Below are positions 11,185 through 12,992 of a DNA stretch of 12,992 nt, piece after piece. The notes beneath the pieces were generated by a model. The model saw only the letters and a program-made list of their open reading frames with translations, was not told where the DNA came from and made no database searches. The DNA comes from Ruminiclostridium sp. GTDB taxonomy: Bacteria; Bacillota_A; Clostridia; Oscillospirales; Oscillospiraceae. The translations under genes and the position numbers were made by a program. The stretch's first letter is position 1, and the number at the start of each line of letters is the position of its first letter. The stretch is taken from assembly GCA_017521345.1 (NCBI GenBank), contig JAFXCU010000099.1, positions 1 through 12,992 on the forward strand, written 5' to 3'.

Positions 11185-12992
11185 GTGGAAAAGTATTTAT
11201 GGATCGGCTTTATCGGTGCTGCTCTGGCACTGATCTTCGCCCTGATCCAGCGCAACAAGGTAATGTCCTACTCTGAGGGCAATGCCACCATGCAGAAGAT
11301 TGCTGGCTCCATCCGCGAGGGTGCCAACGCATATCTGAAGCACCAGTACACCACCGTCGCCAAGGTCTTTGCAGTGGTCTTCGTGATCCTGCTGGTCATG
11401 GCATTCGCCACCGGCGGTGAGATGCTGTCCAAGTTCACCCCCTTCGCCTTCCTGACCGGCGGTATCTTCTCCATGCTGGCTGGTTTCATCGGCATGAAGA
11501 TCGCCACCAACTCCAACGCCCGTACCGCACAGGCTGCTTCTGAGAGCCTGAACCGCGGCCTGCGCGTTGCATTCTCCTCCGGCGCCGTCATGGGCTTCAC
11601 CGTCGTTGGCCTGGGCATGCTGGACATCACCATGTGGTTCACCATCCTGCGCTTCGCAGCCGGCATCACCGATCCTGTTGTCCTGGGCAACATCATCGTT
11701 ATGAACGGCATCGGCGCATCCTTCATGGCACTGTTTGCACGTGTCGGCGGCGGTATCTACACCAAGGCTGCTGACGTGGGCGCCGACCTGGTTGGTAAGG
11801 TCGAGGCAGGCATCCCTGAAGATGACCCCCGTAACCCCGCTACCATCGCTGACAACGTTGGCGACAACGTCGGTGACGTTGCTGGTATGGGTGCTGACCT
11901 GTACGAGTCCTATGTCGGCTCCATCCTGGCTACCTTCTCCCTGGGTGCCTGCGCTGGCTACGGCTGGCAGGGCATGCTGCTGCCCATGGCTCTGGCTGTG
12001 GTCGGCATCATCTGCTCCATCCTGGGTTCCTTCCTGGTCAAGACCAAGGAAGACGCTACCCAGCTGTCTCTGCTGACCTCCCTGCGTACCGGTACCTACT
12101 CCGCTGCTATCCTGTCTGCCGTGCTGGCAGCTCCTCTGTCCATGTTCATCATCGGCGAGGGCTGGATTGGCATCTACATCGCCATCCTCTGCGGTCTGGT
12201 GGGCGGCTGCCTGATCGGCTACTTCACCGAGTACTTCACCTCTGACAACTACAAGCCCACCAAGAACCTGGCTGCTACCTCCGAGACCGGCGCTGCTACC
12301 ATCATCATCGGCGGTATCTCCCTGGGCCTGATGTCCACTCTGGCTTCCATCCTGATCGTTGCTGCTGCTATCCTGATCGCTTACTTCGCAGCTGGCGGCT
12401 CCGTCTCCATCATGGACGCATCCGGCCACTTCTCTGCTGAGTTCAACAAGGGCCTGTACGGCATCGGCATCGCTGCTGTCGGTATGCTGTCCACCCTGGG
12501 CATCACCCTGGCCACCGACGCATACGGCCCCGTTGCTGACAACGCCGGCGGTATCGCTGAGATGTCCGGTCTGCCTGAAGAGGTCCGTGAGCGTACCGAC
12601 GCTCTGGACTCCCTGGGCAACACCACCGCTGCTACCGGTAAGGGCTTCGCCATCGGCTCTGCATCCCTGACCGCTCTGGCTCTGCTGGTCTCCTACGTCA
12701 ACATCGTCCAGGACCGCACCACCGAAGTTCTGAACTTCACCCTGACCAGCCCCACCGTTCTGGTTGGCCTGTTCATCGGCGCTATGCTGACCTTCGTCTT
12801 CTCCGCTATGACCATGAGCTCCGTCCAGAAGGCTGCTCAGTCCATCGTCGTGGAAGTCCGCCGTCAGTTCCGCGAGATCAAGGGCATCATGGAGTTCGAG
12901 GCTGACCCCGACTACGCTTCCTGCGTGGCACTGTGCACCAAGGGCGCTCTGCACGAGATGGTCGCTCCCGCTCTGCTGGCTATCATCGTTCC
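11185..12992 (+). CDS. hppA: Membrane-bound K+-dependent ion-pumping pyrophosphatase, 3' end beyond window
   Basis: Integral membrane pyrophosphatase that couples PPi hydrolysis to Na+ and/or H+ export. 602 complete codons are present; the family has about 660-700, so the last acidic motif lies outside. GTG 11185 is the start, with AAGGAG 9 bases upstream and MEKYLWIGFIGAALALI as the first helix. The catalytic region GGGIYTKAADVGADLVGKVE (starting about residue 188) and DDPRNPATIADNVGDNVGD (213-231) is intact. GNTTAATGKG has Ala482 where K+-independent enzymes carry Lys, which predicts K+ dependence. E241 in DLYESY sits where Na+-pumping enzymes such as that of Thermotoga place the TM6 glutamate, which suggests Na+ transport, although some members with this layout also or only pump H+. 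All Arg codons are CGT or CGC, a sign of high expression. Confidence 0.95.
   Translation, partial: MEKYLWIGFIGAALALIFALIQRNKVMSYSEGNATMQKIAGSIREGANAYLKHQYTTVAKVFAVVFVILLVMAFATGGEMLSKFTPFAFLTGGIFSMLAGFIGMKIATNSNARTAQAASESLNRGLRVAFSSGAVMGFTVVGLGMLDITMWFTILRFAAGITDPVVLGNIIVMNGIGASFMALFARVGGGIYTKAADVGADLVGKVEAGIPEDDPRNPATIADNVGDNVGDVAGMGADLYESYVGSILATFSLGACAGYGWQGMLLPMALAVVGIICSILGSFLVKTKEDATQLSLLTSLRTGTYSAAILSAVLAAPLSMFIIGEGWIGIYIAILCGLVGGCLIGYFTEYFTSDNYKPTKNLAATSETGAATIIIGGISLGLMSTLASILIVAAAILIAYFAAGGSVSIMDASGHFSAEFNKGLYGIGIAAVGMLSTLGITLATDAYGPVADNAGGIAEMSGLPEEVRERTDALDSLGNTTAATGKGFAIGSASLTALALLVSYVNIVQDRTTEVLNFTLTSPTVLVGLFIGAMLTFVFSAMTMSSVQKAAQSIVVEVRRQFREIKGIMEFEADPDYASCVALCTKGALHEMVAPALLAIIV

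Noticed and set aside
11197..12954. 585-codon open frame on the minus strand opposite hppA
   Set aside because: Same artefact: low-complexity Gly/Gln/Asp/His composition, while the + strand encodes a clear membrane pyrophosphatase.
1..12992. CRISPR array, tRNA or rRNA gene, prophage or conjugative module
   Set aside because: No regularly spaced direct repeats, no cloverleaf with conserved T-loop sequence, no rRNA motifs and no integrase, transposase or structural phage genes were seen on either strand.

Overview
The window looks like ordinary chromosome of a GC-rich Gram-positive anaerobe. Strong AAGGAG-type ribosome binding sites, sigma-A-like promoters, heavy C/G third positions and the gene families present all point to Firmicutes. 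Within that group the Oscillospiraceae (Flavonifractor/Intestinimonas/Lawsonibacter type) are my best guess, made from general resemblance only. No CRISPR array, phage module, transposase, tRNA or rRNA is visible, and no gene-free stretch exceeds 300 bases.

Layout. The window opens inside an AI-2E-family membrane protein (+, 3' end only), which shares a terminator hairpin with a convergent small DUF6809-like gene (-). A 186-bp divergent region separates that gene from a 70-residue XRE/Cro-type regulator (+). A DMT/EamA permease (+) follows and converges on truA (-, tRNA pseudouridine synthase). Between the last two lie a terminator and a 136-bp palindromic element with 29-bp terminal inverted repeats. 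An NSS/SNF sodium symporter (+) is divergent from truA and has a structured leader. It converges on a MATE exporter (-), and the gap between them holds five consecutive stem-loops. Divergent from MATE is a trkA-trkH-trkH potassium-uptake operon (+). The window ends inside hppA (+), a membrane pyrophosphatase with its own strong promoter region; its last part lies outside the window.

How the genes may fit together. Apart from truA, the regulator and the DUF6809-like gene, everything encodes an integral membrane protein or a subunit serving one. The right half has an ion-homeostasis theme. TrkA/TrkH import K+. The pyrophosphatase carries the K+-dependent signature and a glutamate position typical of the Na+-pumping branch. 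The NSS and MATE transporters belong to families usually driven by Na+ (or H+) gradients. The picture is a PPi-powered Na+ pump that needs K+, next to the K+ importer, with Na+-using carriers nearby. The motifs are seen in the sequence, but the functional linkage is inference.

I did not find a clear new enzyme system. The most interesting unexplained material is non-coding: the 136-bp element at 2254-2389, the stem-loop array at 4875-5118, the structured leader at 3211-3433, and the repeats between the XRE regulator and the DUF6809-like gene.
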